Virus record (IMG/VR): IMGVR_UViG_3300002835_007081
Location: 1-41,517 of that record
DNA from: a virus
Direction: 5' to 3' (one strand)
DNA length: 41,517 bases
The notes under the pieces: generated by a model
What the model saw: only the letters and a program-made list of their open reading frames with translations
The model's database searches: none
Told to the model about the DNA's origin: nothing
Part shown: positions 30,458 through 37,783 of the stretch, piece by piece
Numbering within the stretch: position 1 is the first letter of the stretch
Layout: every line of letters starts with the position of its first letter
Program-made: the position numbers and the translations under genes

Positions 30458-30918
30458 CTAGCCTGCTCCTTTTTCAGTCGTTCAAGTGACATTGCGCCGA
30501 CAATTTCGTATGTCTTACCATTTTCCTGGATGAGAAAATGCGGCGTAACTGGAAAGGCGTGATCGTAGCAAATGCCGACCTTGTATCCGGCTTGTTCAAA
30601 CTTTGGCCGCTGTACGGCCCACCACTGGTCGCAAGCCGGGCACGGCTTGCGAGAGAACATGATGACTTCTTTGAGTGCCTCGGCTCGCGGTGCTTGCGAA
30701 GGAGGTGCGAGATTGCATTCGCAATTCTCGCCACAGTTGCACACATCTACGCACTTGCAGACAGGGTTCATGCAAGCGATGGTGAACGGGCCGATCTTGA
30801 TCGGCTCGTTCGGCTCGGGCTTTTTGGTAAGGTTCTTCGCGAACATGAACAGAACTGCTAGCACCGCGAAGGTGAACAGAACGCCGACTACTGTTTCTCT
30901 GGGCGTCTCGTTGCTCAT
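30454..30918 (-). CDS. Membrane-anchored Cys-rich protein with a glutaredoxin/thioredoxin-like CPAC motif
   Basis: 154 residues from the ATG at 30918. TM helix at about 10-28 (VVGVLFTFAVLAVLFMFA). Then a short Cys cluster (about 48-71): IACMNPVCKCVDVCNCGENC, continuing ECN, with the CxC/CxxC spacing of bacterial metallothioneins. Then IMFSRKPCPACDQWW, a thioredoxin/glutaredoxin-like beta-alpha unit with the CxxC active site and 'TPHFLIQENG' downstream, the cis-Pro-like strand. The longer ORF from 30963 overlaps the papain gene's end. It may be a periplasmic redox or metal-handling protein active at lysis or in tail-disulphide formation; function inferred only. Confidence 0.6.
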   Translation of the reverse strand: MSNETPRETVVGVLFTFAVLAVLFMFAKNLTKKPEPNEPIKIGPFTIACMNPVCKCVDVCNCGENCECNLAPPSQAPRAEALKEVIMFSRKPCPACDQWWAVQRPKFEQAGYKVGICYDHAFPVTPHFLIQENGKTYEIVGAMSLERLKKEQAR

Positions 30919-31802
30919 AATTTGCTCCCCACAAAGACCCAGAAGTCGTGATACTTCGTGCAAACAAATGCGTCTTGCATTGTGAACAATCCGAATCCTC
31001 CTTCACCCCATCCTTGACTGTTGGTTGGCCCGTACATCGGGTCTTGGCTAGGCCCCCAAGAGTTCTCAATGTCCGGGTGAACCAGATCGTTGCCGCCAAC
31101 CCACTTACCAGAGTGGAACAAGGTGGCGTGGTTGCCAATGCTTCCGCCTTGGACGGCGTAGCCGTTCCTCAGTCGCATCGAGTTGCCGCCAACATGCCAA
31201 GCGTGGATGACTTGATGATCTCTCGCGAGCGCGCTCGCGAGAGCGATCTTGAAGGTGTTGTAGTTGTCGACCGGTAGCTTGTACGCCTCGAAAGTGGTGT
31301 AGCTTGTAGCGGCGTCTCGCGCCACTTCCATCCACTTCGCTGGCAACTGGCTTTTGAGATAGATGTTGTCGGGGATTGTGTATTTGTCTTGACCTTTGCT
31401 CAAAACACGGGGAGCGATCCCCTGTTTTGAGAAAGCCATAGCATCCGCAAGCAGTGCCCCCTGATCCCTGCCTCGGTTAATGTGCATGTACAAGTAGCAA
31501 TCGCTCAACGGAACATGCACAAGACCGTCTAAGTCTCGGCTATTGTGGAACCCGCTAACTGTAGCAGACGCCGCACACTTCCCGAGACTAGCTTGGTTCA
31601 ACACCCACTTGAATCGGCGTTGTCGCATCTGCTTGTAGACATCACCCTTGAGGGACTTCTCAATGTCTTTCGGCTCAAGGTAGAAGTTCTCCCCGTACAC
31701 TGGCATATCAGCCACGAGCGCACGCTCGGCGGGTGTCGGAGGGATGCAACCTACGGAAACCGTAGTCCCGTCTGGGAGTTTGAAGAATTCGGTTTCGCTC
31801 AT
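30915..31802 (-). CDS. Papain-fold (C1A-like) cysteine peptidase, candidate lysis enzyme
   Basis: 295 residues. Papain catalytic architecture in order: NQASLGKCAASATVSGF (oxyanion Gln70, nucleophile Cys76), GGSIGNHATLFH (His225), and DIENSWG (Asn247) followed by GWGEGGFGLF, which copies the papain 'NSWG..WG..G'. The N-terminal 60 residues could be a propeptide. Phages usually lyse with amidases or muramidases, so a cysteine peptidase here is unusual. It may cut peptidoglycan cross-links, or a protein surface layer, which would fit a host with a proteinaceous wall. No signal peptide is seen. Confidence 0.78.
   Translation of the reverse strand: MSETEFFKLPDGTTVSVGCIPPTPAERALVADMPVYGENFYLEPKDIEKSLKGDVYKQMRQRRFKWVLNQASLGKCAASATVSGFHNSRDLDGLVHVPLSDCYLYMHINRGRDQGALLADAMAFSKQGIAPRVLSKGQDKYTIPDNIYLKSQLPAKWMEVARDAATSYTTFEAYKLPVDNYNTFKIALASALARDHQVIHAWHVGGNSMRLRNGYAVQGGSIGNHATLFHSGKWVGGNDLVHPDIENSWGPSQDPMYGPTNSQGWGEGGFGLFTMQDAFVCTKYHDFWVFVGSKL
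31220..31243. repeat. 24-bp perfect palindrome (intragenic)
   Basis: CTCTCGCGAGCG (31220-31231) directly followed by its reverse complement (31232-31243), inside the papain-like gene. Another inverted repeat, 9 bp plus 5 bp with one bulge, lies at 31399-31431. Confidence 0.95.
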
Positions 31803-32179
31803 TTCAGGGACTCCTCAAAGGAACTCTTCCATGCCACCACTTTGCGAACCTTAGTGATCTTCCCTTCGGGAAGATCGACATAAGCCACCAAAGGCGGCTC
31901 GATGTTCTTTGCTTTTGCTGCTTCGAGAATGGGCTTCGCCCATTCGTCGTCTTTGTCGACATCGCGGAACCCAACCAATTTGTTGGCTTCAACAAATTGG
32001 TTGGCGTTGCGAATCGCGATAGTCTGATCGACCGTAGCAGCAGTCTTTTCGCTGACTAGCACAACGGTCGACCCCGCTATGTTGGCAAAACTGCCCCTTC
32101 CAAGGGGCAGCTTGTCTCCGAACAGCAGGAACAAACCGCCAGCAATCATCAGCCATGGGCCGAGGCGGTTCTCGTTCAT
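31799..32179 (-). CDS. Single-TM protein, unknown
   Basis: 126 residues from the ATG at 32179 (MNENRLGPWLMIAGGLFLLFGDKLPLG), with GGGAG upstream on the - strand. One TM helix at about 7-22; the remainder is soluble with a helical/beta mix. It lies in a run of small membrane-protein genes between the major capsid and papain-like genes. A perfect 15-bp inverted repeat (31971-32004) is in its coding sequence. Confidence 0.65.
   Translation of the reverse strand: MNENRLGPWLMIAGGLFLLFGDKLPLGRGSFANIAGSTVVLVSEKTAATVDQTIAIRNANQFVEANKLVGFRDVDKDDEWAKPILEAAKAKNIEPPLVAYVDLPEGKITKVRKVVAWKSSFEESLK
31971..32004. repeat. Perfect inverted repeat, 15-bp stem, 4-nt loop (intragenic, longest found)
   Basis: CCAACCAATTTGTTG (31971-31985), loop GCTT, CAACAAATTGGTTGG (31990-32004). 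It is wholly inside a coding sequence and has no T-run, so it is not a terminator. Confidence 0.97.
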
Positions 32180-32181
32180 GC

Positions 32182-32391
32182 TTATTCTCCCGTCTTCTTT
32201 GGCATCGTGGCGCGATAGGAATCGCCCAAGATCCAAGCCGACACGATGCCTCCAATGAAGAGCAAAGTAGCTTCGGGGATCGGTTGCCCTGCTTGCAGTG
32301 CTTTGATTGCTTCGTAAACCGGTTGGATCAACGATCCGACAGCCAAGATGTTTCGCTTCGATTTCAAGAAAGCTGCGATGAAGTCTTTCAT
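32182..32391 (-). CDS. Small membrane protein, holin-like candidate
   Basis: 69 residues with hydrophobic segments at about 15-25 and 42-56 (ATLLFIGGIVSAWILG). The size, the TM helices and the positive termini suit a small holin, but several neighbours look similar, so the true holin cannot be picked from sequence. Confidence 0.5.
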   Translation of the reverse strand: MKDFIAAFLKSKRNILAVGSLIQPVYEAIKALQAGQPIPEATLLFIGGIVSAWILGDSYRATMPKKTGE

Positions 32392-32397
32392 CTGATG

Positions 32398-32700
32398 CTA
32401 TTCCTTTGGGGTTGGGGTAAAGATCAAAGTAACAATCGCGTGTAGATGCGTGGTCGCATCACTGACGCCTCGCTGCTCGAAGTAGTCCGTCAAGACTTCG
32501 ACGGCATTGACTGCACGATCTCGATCAACTTTGGCGACATGGGAGCCGTCTTGGGGGGCTGGAATGGTCACAGGGGCAACTGGCTGTAACTGCTTGAGCA
32601 GTTCTGCCAGTTGATCCTGCGGGGCCTTGGGCTTACTGCCCCATGCCCAATAACCACCAACGGCCAGCAGAGCCAGTCCGATCATTGTGGTGATATCCAT
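32398..32700 (-). CDS. Small membrane-anchored protein
   Basis: 100 residues: N-terminal TM (MIGLALLAVGGYWAWG), then a Pro-rich linker (PVAPVTIPAPQDG) and a soluble C-terminal helix region. It fits a periplasmic or lysis accessory protein. It is one of four consecutive small TM genes. Confidence 0.5.
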   Translation of the reverse strand: MDITTMIGLALLAVGGYWAWGSKPKAPQDQLAELLKQLQPVAPVTIPAPQDGSHVAKVDRDRAVNAVEVLTDYFEQRGVSDATTHLHAIVTLIFTPTPKE

Positions 32701-32957
32701 TAGTCGGCCCCCACACCTGTCAGGACTTCTTCGTCATCGAGTTCGACGCCCGAGGTCTTGCGATCCTGGAAGTATTTGATGACGGCCATAACGAGTTGGA
32801 CGAGGAGAATGACCATCGCTGGATCGATCCCCACCAAAGCCTGATCCTTCTGTACCGCATCCCGAATCTGTTCCGTGTCTCCGTTGAATTGCTCGTTGTA
32901 TTTACGAGCAAGTCGAACGGCCAGTCTGCGGTTTCTGAGTCTCAGTTTGCCAAACAT
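32700..32957 (-). CDS. Small membrane protein
   Basis: 85 residues: a basic N-terminus (RLRNRRLAVRLARKY), a central hydrophobic helix DPAMVILLVQLVMAVIKYF (about 45-63) and an acidic tail. It may be a holin-like or membrane-associated lysis protein. The single-base ATG/stop overlap with its upstream neighbour suggests co-translation. Confidence 0.5.
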   Translation of the reverse strand: MFGKLRLRNRRLAVRLARKYNEQFNGDTEQIRDAVQKDQALVGIDPAMVILLVQLVMAVIKYFQDRKTSGVELDDEEVLTGVGAD

Positions 32958-33139
32958 TACTCGGCCTTCACGCCTTTCTTGGCCTCGGGCTTCTTGTCAG
33001 CCTCAACCAACTTGAACTTTTGTTCGCCAAAAACCGCGACCAAATCGCGATCCGACTCGACGACTTCACCCTTTGATGCAACCACCATCGGATTGTCGGA
33101 TACTAGGTGTGATCCTTCAAGCAATTCGTACTTAGCCAT
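32957..33139 (-). CDS. Small soluble protein, unknown
   Basis: 60 residues, acidic and Lys-rich at the end (EADKKPEAKKGVKAE), with a beta-like N-terminus. It is the first gene after the capsid terminator. No family recognised. Confidence 0.5.
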   Translation of the reverse strand: MAKYELLEGSHLVSDNPMVVASKGEVVESDRDLVAVFGEQKFKLVEADKKPEAKKGVKAE

Positions 33140-33163
33140 GAGCTATAGCCCTAAAGCCCTTTG

Positions 33164-33212
33164 CGAAAAGAAACCCCGACTATATGCCAAGGGCTTAGCA
33201 TACAGTCGGGGT
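33164..33212 (-). terminator. Intrinsic terminator after the major capsid gene
   Basis: 33173-33187 and 33198-33212 form a 15-bp inverted repeat with a 10-nt loop. The one non-Watson-Crick position (33182/33203) is A-C as written but becomes G-U in the - strand RNA, so the - strand transcript pairs throughout. It is followed on the - strand by TTCTTTTC. This orientation bias supports termination downstream of the capsid gene. Confidence 0.75.
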
Positions 33213-33242
33213 GCAGCGGGTGGTCAGGTTGTCATTTCAGCG

Positions 33243-34319
33243 TTAGCTGAAGTGGACGATGCCGCAGTTGGAGTTGATGTCAACCTTCATCTGAGGAACC
33301 ATCATCGCCATCACTCGGAACTTCTCAAGCAAGCCGCCACGCTCTTGCCATTGGACTGTTTGAATGTCCATTCCGATGATGGTGCGAACAGTGCTGGAAT
33401 CTTCTTGAACGAGCAACAGTTGGTTGCCGGTCAAGTAGTCACAAATTTCGACACTCGAAATTTGTGGGATCTGCTCGATCATCCGTTGCAACGAGGTCGA
33501 ATCGTAGCTGGTGGAGAACGGACGCAGCATGTATTGCAGGAAGCCCGTCGAGTACCAGAGCTTGAACGGCCCGTAGTGGAACTTGTCGTAAGCCAGTTGG
33601 ATCATCGACAAGACGTTGGTGTAGGTATCGTTTGGAACCCAACCAACACCTGCGGGGTTGGCTACCGAACCGGTGAGCCGGTTCGGGAAGTTGGTCAACC
33701 CATAGAGGGTCGCCCCGCCGAAGGTGAACGTGCCGAAGGTTCCCAAATGGAGCTTCTCAGCTTCTTCTGCAACCTTGATCGCAGCCAATTCCAACATCGA
33801 AGTGTCGAGTGGCGTATTGCCGTTCCGACTGGTAGCCAACTGACGACTCGACATGGTGACTTCTTTGCTGATGATCGGCAAAGGAAGGTTGACCAAATCG
33901 TAGGTCGGTCGGTCGTTGTCACCAGGAGACAGAGCGTCCATCGAAACGCGAGCCGCGCTGATGTCCGATTGTCGTTCGTATTGGTAAACCGTCTTGCCGA
34001 ACCCGTTCGGCAAGTTGACCGCGAGGCCAGAGCTTCGCAGCCAGTTGACGATCTTGAGTCGCTTACGCGCCGCCTTGACGACTACGTCATCGACGTACTC
34101 CCATTCGTCCTTACGCAAGGTAGCACCTGCGTTGGTGACGTATGCGTTGACAATCGGATTGCCGTTGCTATCGACCTTACCAGTGTTGTGGTTGATGTAG
34201 GATCGACCATCTTCACCTACGAATGGGCGAAGAATGTTGGTGTCGAATCCACTCGCCAAAAGTTGGGACGAAATGCTCCCCGACGCTTGGCTATTCAAAA
34301 CGAATTCAATGTTTTCCAT
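33243..34319 (-). CDS. HK97-fold major capsid protein (encapsulin-like type)
   Basis: 358 residues. The region 'LRKDEWEYVDDVVVKAARKRLKIVNWLRSSGL' then 'KTVYQYERQSDISAARVSMDA' and 'LPLPIISKEVTMSSRQLATSRNG' matches a widespread environmental capsid/encapsulin-like family (P-domain spine helix start, E-loop-type strands). No separate N-terminal scaffold is visible, in keeping with the separate protease-scaffold gene upstream. The following terminator suits a protein needed in hundreds of copies. A perfect 12-bp hairpin lies at 33440-33466. Confidence 0.88.
   Translation of the reverse strand: MENIEFVLNSQASGSISSQLLASGFDTNILRPFVGEDGRSYINHNTGKVDSNGNPIVNAYVTNAGATLRKDEWEYVDDVVVKAARKRLKIVNWLRSSGLAVNLPNGFGKTVYQYERQSDISAARVSMDALSPGDNDRPTYDLVNLPLPIISKEVTMSSRQLATSRNGNTPLDTSMLELAAIKVAEEAEKLHLGTFGTFTFGGATLYGLTNFPNRLTGSVANPAGVGWVPNDTYTNVLSMIQLAYDKFHYGPFKLWYSTGFLQYMLRPFSTSYDSTSLQRMIEQIPQISSVEICDYLTGNQLLLVQEDSSTVRTIIGMDIQTVQWQERGGLLEKFRVMAMMVPQMKVDINSNCGIVHFS
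33440..33466. repeat. Perfect inverted repeat, 12-bp stem, 3-nt loop (in the capsid gene)
   Basis: CACAAATTTCGA (33440-33451), loop CAC, TCGAAATTTGTG (33455-33466). Other perfect stems in this gene: 33665-33686 (9 bp, loop 4) and 33993-34014 (10-bp arms, 2-nt centre). Confidence 0.96.
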
Positions 34320-34337
34320 GAGAGTCGGTGTCCCTTA

Positions 34338-34772
34338 CTAGATGAAACGAACTGCGATCAGGTTTTGGGTTGTGACGTTCGAGGCTTCCTCGCAGATCGC
34401 AAACACCTTAACCGGCGTTCCGGTGGTTTTGATGAGAGTTCCGTCACCGCCGGAGATCAAGAGATCCCCAACTGCGACGTTTTCGTTGGCCTTGAGGCGG
34501 GCGTATCGCTTGGCTCCGGGGATGACATACTCGGCATAAACCCGAGTGCCTGCGGCAGCGGCATCGTCTGATCCCAAGCCTTGCAGAGCATCTTCGTGGA
34601 GAATGAGGGTCGCACCATCACCACCAGAGGTAGCGTGTACATTGCACTCGGTCGCCGAAGTTCGGCGAACCAACATGCCAGGACGGAGAGTTGCGCCGGA
34701 TGCGACCAAGAACTCCTCTTGGACTCCATCAGGCCCAGCCAGTCGAATCGTGTTTGCAGCAGCAATCGTCAT
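34338..34772 (-). CDS. Capsid decoration protein-like
   Basis: 144 residues, beta-rich, alanine/glycine-rich (NTIRLAGPDGVQEEFLVASGATLRPGMLVRRTSATECNVHA..., ISGGDGTLIKTTGTPVKVFAICEEAS). The 'ASGATLRPGMLV.' motif is typical of head-decoration proteins. Its slot between protease-scaffold and capsid genes agrees. Probably a trimer on the capsid surface. Confidence 0.75.
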   Translation of the reverse strand: MTIAAANTIRLAGPDGVQEEFLVASGATLRPGMLVRRTSATECNVHATSGGDGATLILHEDALQGLGSDDAAAAGTRVYAEYVIPGAKRYARLKANENVAVGDLLISGGDGTLIKTTGTPVKVFAICEEASNVTTQNLIAVRFI

Positions 34773-34778
34773 TTGTCA

Positions 34779-35252
34779 CTAAGCCTTTGCTGAGAAAGTG
34801 GACGGAGCTAGGAATCCTTTGACCGCCGAGGCCGAAGGCTTTTCAATAGGAGCAGCAGACCCGGCATACAAAGGAGCCGAAGCTGGTGCAGAAGCAGTGG
34901 GGGCAGGTGCGGCATTCACCGCGAATACTGCCATCTTGCTGAGCGTTGCTGTTGGCAACACTGCAAGTTCTTCCTTGCTGAATTGATTCTTTTCGTTGGC
35001 TACGATCTGCTCGATCAAGCCATCGCGGTGTGCGGTGTTGACGGCGAAGGCTTCTTCGATCTTCGTCTTGACATCGGCAGGGGCCGATGCAAGAAGCTCG
35101 TCGAGATTCTTCGGAGCTTCGTTAGCGACCGGGACTTCAACAGTCACGGTTCGTTGCAACTTGGCGAGTGCTTCAACCTGAACATCGGAGAGGTTGGTCA
35201 CAAAGTCTTTGTGTTCGTCGCCAAGTACGGCGAGGATTTCATCGCGTTTCAT
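34779..35252 (-). CDS. Candidate nested scaffold protein (internal start)
   Basis: In-frame ATG at 35252-35250 (MKRDEILAVLGDEHK), preceded on the - strand by GAGAAGG with 5-nt spacing, a good SD. It would give a 157-residue scaffold-only product, as lambda C/Nu3 does. The remaining sequence is a helical coil plus an Ala/Pro/Ser linker and a C-terminal capsid-binding-like tail. Not proven. Confidence 0.45.
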   Translation of the reverse strand: MKRDEILAVLGDEHKDFVTNLSDVQVEALAKLQRTVTVEVPVANEAPKNLDELLASAPADVKTKIEEAFAVNTAHRDGLIEQIVANEKNQFSKEELAVLPTATLSKMAVFAVNAAPAPTASAPASAPLYAGSAAPIEKPSASAVKGFLAPSTFSAKA

Positions 35253-35951
35253 TTTGACCTTCTCATTGACTATAAGAGGTTTTGATTCTCGAACTTCTTG
35301 TATTCGATTCTCTAATAGTTTACCCTCTGCTTCAGTCGCCGCCAAATTTTCAGCAGATTGGGTATTGACATCTGCGGCTTGAGAGTCTTTGTTGACCAGC
35401 AACCCCGCGCCGTCTTTAAGCGAACAAGCACCCACACCATTGACGATTACCGCAAGGTGATCGGGACGAAAATTACGGGCCTTACCCGTAAATTCCTTAC
35501 CGTTGTACTGACCAGAGAACACTTCTTTATCAACGAAAAGACCGGTAGAAACTTCCATCGGCTCTTGCTTCGCAAGAGCCGTTTTGATAGCTTGGCCGCC
35601 GGGCACTACATCCAGTCGCGTTTCGTCAAACCACGCTTCCGCACGAAGTTTTTTCGTGCGGGCGTTCCAAGAGGTGTTGAGAACCATGCCAACTCCAAAA
35701 TCCTCAATGGATTCGGGGAGACATCCCGATACGAACTGGTCACCCCGTTTGGGGTGACCTACGGTGATGGGCTTGTGATTCCAAGAAGCGACGGACTTGG
35801 TAATATCGGACTGTTCGTAAAGAATAGGCCCTTGATTACCGGCGAACACGCCTTCAACGATCATTGCTACGGGAGCGACGAGGTAGCTTCGACCCGCCAG
35901 TGTTTTCTTCTGAACTTTGCTCAGGGCTAGATTCGCTACCAATGTTTCCAT
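34779..35951 (-). CDS. Fused prohead protease and scaffold (DUF2213-like)
   Basis: 390 residues from the ATG at 35951, which is preceded by AGGAA (9-nt gap). The N-terminal half (about 1-200) matches the DUF2213-type phage protease: GVFAGNQGPILYEQSD, the 'ITVGHPKRG' region, 'EPMEVSTGLFVD', and 'GKARNFRPDHLAVI'. The conserved H and S in 'GHP' and 'VSTG' are likely catalytic. The C-terminal half (about 234-390) is helical, Ala/Pro-rich and scaffold-like. An internal start at 35252 may yield scaffold alone. The ORF extends to 36098, but there it lies in the frame shadow of the upstream gene. Confidence 0.78.
   Translation of the reverse strand: METLVANLALSKVQKKTLAGRSYLVAPVAMIVEGVFAGNQGPILYEQSDITKSVASWNHKPITVGHPKRGDQFVSGCLPESIEDFGVGMVLNTSWNARTKKLRAEAWFDETRLDVVPGGQAIKTALAKQEPMEVSTGLFVDKEVFSGQYNGKEFTGKARNFRPDHLAVIVNGVGACSLKDGAGLLVNKDSQAADVNTQSAENLAATEAEGKLLENRIQEVRESKPLIVNEKVKMKRDEILAVLGDEHKDFVTNLSDVQVEALAKLQRTVTVEVPVANEAPKNLDELLASAPADVKTKIEEAFAVNTAHRDGLIEQIVANEKNQFSKEELAVLPTATLSKMAVFAVNAAPAPTASAPASAPLYAGSAAPIEKPSASAVKGFLAPSTFSAKA
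35559..35581. repeat. Perfect inverted repeat, 10-bp stem, 3-nt loop (in the protease gene)
   Basis: CGGCTCTTGC (35559-35568), loop TTC, GCAAGAGCCG (35572-35581). Other perfect stems in this gene: 35639-35661 (9 bp, loop 5) and 35738-35759 (9 bp, loop 4). Confidence 0.95.
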
Positions 35952-36267
35952 CTTGAGATTCCTGTACAGGGAGTTCGATTCCCGCGAAAGCCTTGGACGC
36001 AATGCAAACGAACTTAGGGAACAGTATCCCGTAGGCTTGCTCGAAGGGAGCAGACTGCGCATCAGCCAAAATCTGACGCAAAGCCAGCACAGAATCATTA
36101 TAACTTATGCTGCAATGGTCGCAATTTTCGACGCACGGGCTCGAACAGCACACTTGGAGATCTGCCTCGTGTATGAGGCTCTTTAGCTTCGCAGATCCGA
36201 GGAATACTTCCCCTTGTTCGAGCAATTCGACAACTTCTGCGGCGAGGTCTGGGTTGAAATTACGCAT
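35854..36267 (-). CDS. Small Cys-rich protein, unknown
   Basis: 137 residues. N-terminal helix (NPDLAAEVVELLEQGEVFL) followed by CCSSPCVENCDHC (about 39-51), a possible metal-binding cluster, and a Ser/Glu-rich C-terminal tail. The last 33 codons overlap the protease gene by 98 bases in another frame. It is an operon member between portal and protease. No match recognised. Confidence 0.55.
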   Translation of the reverse strand: MRNFNPDLAAEVVELLEQGEVFLGSAKLKSLIHEADLQVCCSSPCVENCDHCSISYNDSVLALRQILADAQSAPFEQAYGILFPKFVCIASKAFAGIELPVQESQDGNIGSESSPEQSSEENTGGSKLPRRSRSNDR

Positions 36268-37783
36268 TTGGCGGATTCTCCTTTTGGACTACGTTAGGGG
36301 GTGTTTTGCTGGGGTCTTTGGTATCTGTGGGCTTGGGGACATCGGGGATGCTTGAGGGCGTGTTGTTTTCCTGGCCGGACATCCCCTTCGCCAATTCTTG
36401 CAGAACTGGTGAGAACTCGGATCGCTTAGCCTTGGATATCGCCTCAGCCTCCTCAAATCGCAATCCCATAAATTTCGTGAGCCATTCGACCAAAGGAACA
36501 GCAGACTCGGCTCCGGCAGTCGTGTACCTAGCCAGGGCTTCGGTACGCTTGAGTCCGATTTCTGCCTTCTCTCCCTCAGTCATCTCGGCAAGTGGCTTCC
36601 ACTTGACGATGTAAGGACGAGGCTTGCCGTCTCGCTTCTTGGTAGGCGGCAGTGCGCCGAACTGTTGGATCCGGTTGATCGTGGCTCTGATGATCTTTGG
36701 GGTGACGAAAAGTTCGCGTCGTTGGGCGATCTTCTTCTTCCACGCATCTTCATCTTGTTCATTGGTCTGATTGCCACCGTAGTTACCAACCAGTTTGGTG
36801 ATTGGGTATCCCTTAGCCGCCGCAATCATCCGCAGAGCATTGTCAATGAACGGTTGGGGGGAGACTAGGGTGGGGGTCAGGGGCTTGACCTGCACACCCA
36901 CCCCTGCGAAGTATCGTGACATGCCTTGTTCGTACTTGTAGATTTCGTCCTTGATCGCTTCGCGATCTTCTTCGGTGAGTTCGCCGTTTTGGGGATCCAC
37001 CTCGAAGGCGTAGCCGGGAAAGCCCCCTTTCCAGTAAGCCTCTCCCGAAGCTGCGTTGATCTTACGCACATCGAAAAGTCGGTTGAAAACCGGTTCCATC
37101 CTCGGAAATCCAAAGATTTCGCTGGTGGTAAGGCGAGTATCCGCAACATGGATAACTCGCGACCAGTGAACTTGTATGGTATCTGTTACAGGAGTAGCAT
37201 TCCTGTCTAGAGTCGAATCAATGGTGTCCTGAAAATCCAGTTCATAGAGCCTAGGTTGGCCATACCGAGGGTTGTTACGATCCCTCTCCCACTCAGCAAT
37301 CCTTGCTGAGGATTGGTCGAAAACTCGGTAGTACAGGACATTGGCAACGCCTGGGGAGTTAGCAACGCCGTCTTCGGTGAAACCCGGAGCAGGGAGAACA
37401 AACTCCTTCCCATCGTCTAACCCGATAAACAAAACGGCATACTGGCCGATACCGGATACGGTATCGACCTTCGCTAGGTATTCGTGGAGGCTTGTCTCCA
37501 CGACGAATGTAGAGACGGCCTTCTCGAAAGCCGTTTCGCGGCCTTCGTCTGTCTCGTAGATATCGGGGTATTCTGACCAGGATTCCTCGGGTTCTAGCGT
37601 CACGACTCGCTGTGCGATGTCTTGGCGGCGGTACATTTGAACGTAGTCGTCGATGGAGATCGACTCTGGGTAGCCGACCTCATCGTCGATGTCCCGATCT
37701 TCATTCTTGCCGTCGAGCAGGCTGTTATAGAACGCAGCACGGGACAACATGGCATTGGTGATGATGGAGTCTAGCTTGCTCAT
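36260..37783 (-). CDS. Portal protein (DUF1073-like)
   Basis: 507 residues. 'DDYVQMYRRQDIAQRVVTLEPEESW' near the N-terminus, 'LYELDF', 'VHWSRVIHVAD...TSEIFGFPRMEPVFNRLFDV', and 'AAKGYPITKLVGNYGGNQTNEQDEDAW' are the landmarks of the DUF1073 portal family. Its dodecamer is the DNA gateway and binds terminase. The C-terminus (about 465-507) is Pro/Ser/Thr-rich and disordered. It overlaps the terminase gene by 4 bases. Confidence 0.9.
   Translation of the reverse strand: MSKLDSIITNAMLSRAAFYNSLLDGKNEDRDIDDEVGYPESISIDDYVQMYRRQDIAQRVVTLEPEESWSEYPDIYETDEGRETAFEKAVSTFVVETSLHEYLAKVDTVSGIGQYAVLFIGLDDGKEFVLPAPGFTEDGVANSPGVANVLYYRVFDQSSARIAEWERDRNNPRYGQPRLYELDFQDTIDSTLDRNATPVTDTIQVHWSRVIHVADTRLTTSEIFGFPRMEPVFNRLFDVRKINAASGEAYWKGGFPGYAFEVDPQNGELTEEDREAIKDEIYKYEQGMSRYFAGVGVQVKPLTPTLVSPQPFIDNALRMIAAAKGYPITKLVGNYGGNQTNEQDEDAWKKKIAQRRELFVTPKIIRATINRIQQFGALPPTKKRDGKPRPYIVKWKPLAEMTEGEKAEIGLKRTEALARYTTAGAESAVPLVEWLTKFMGLRFEEAEAISKAKRSEFSPVLQELAKGMSGQENNTPSSIPDVPKPTDTKDPSKTPPNVVQKENPPNA

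Noticed and set aside
35952-36098. Longer start of the protease-scaffold gene
   Set aside because: The first 49 residues are a frame shadow of the Cys-rich gene; the ATG at 35951 has a good SD.
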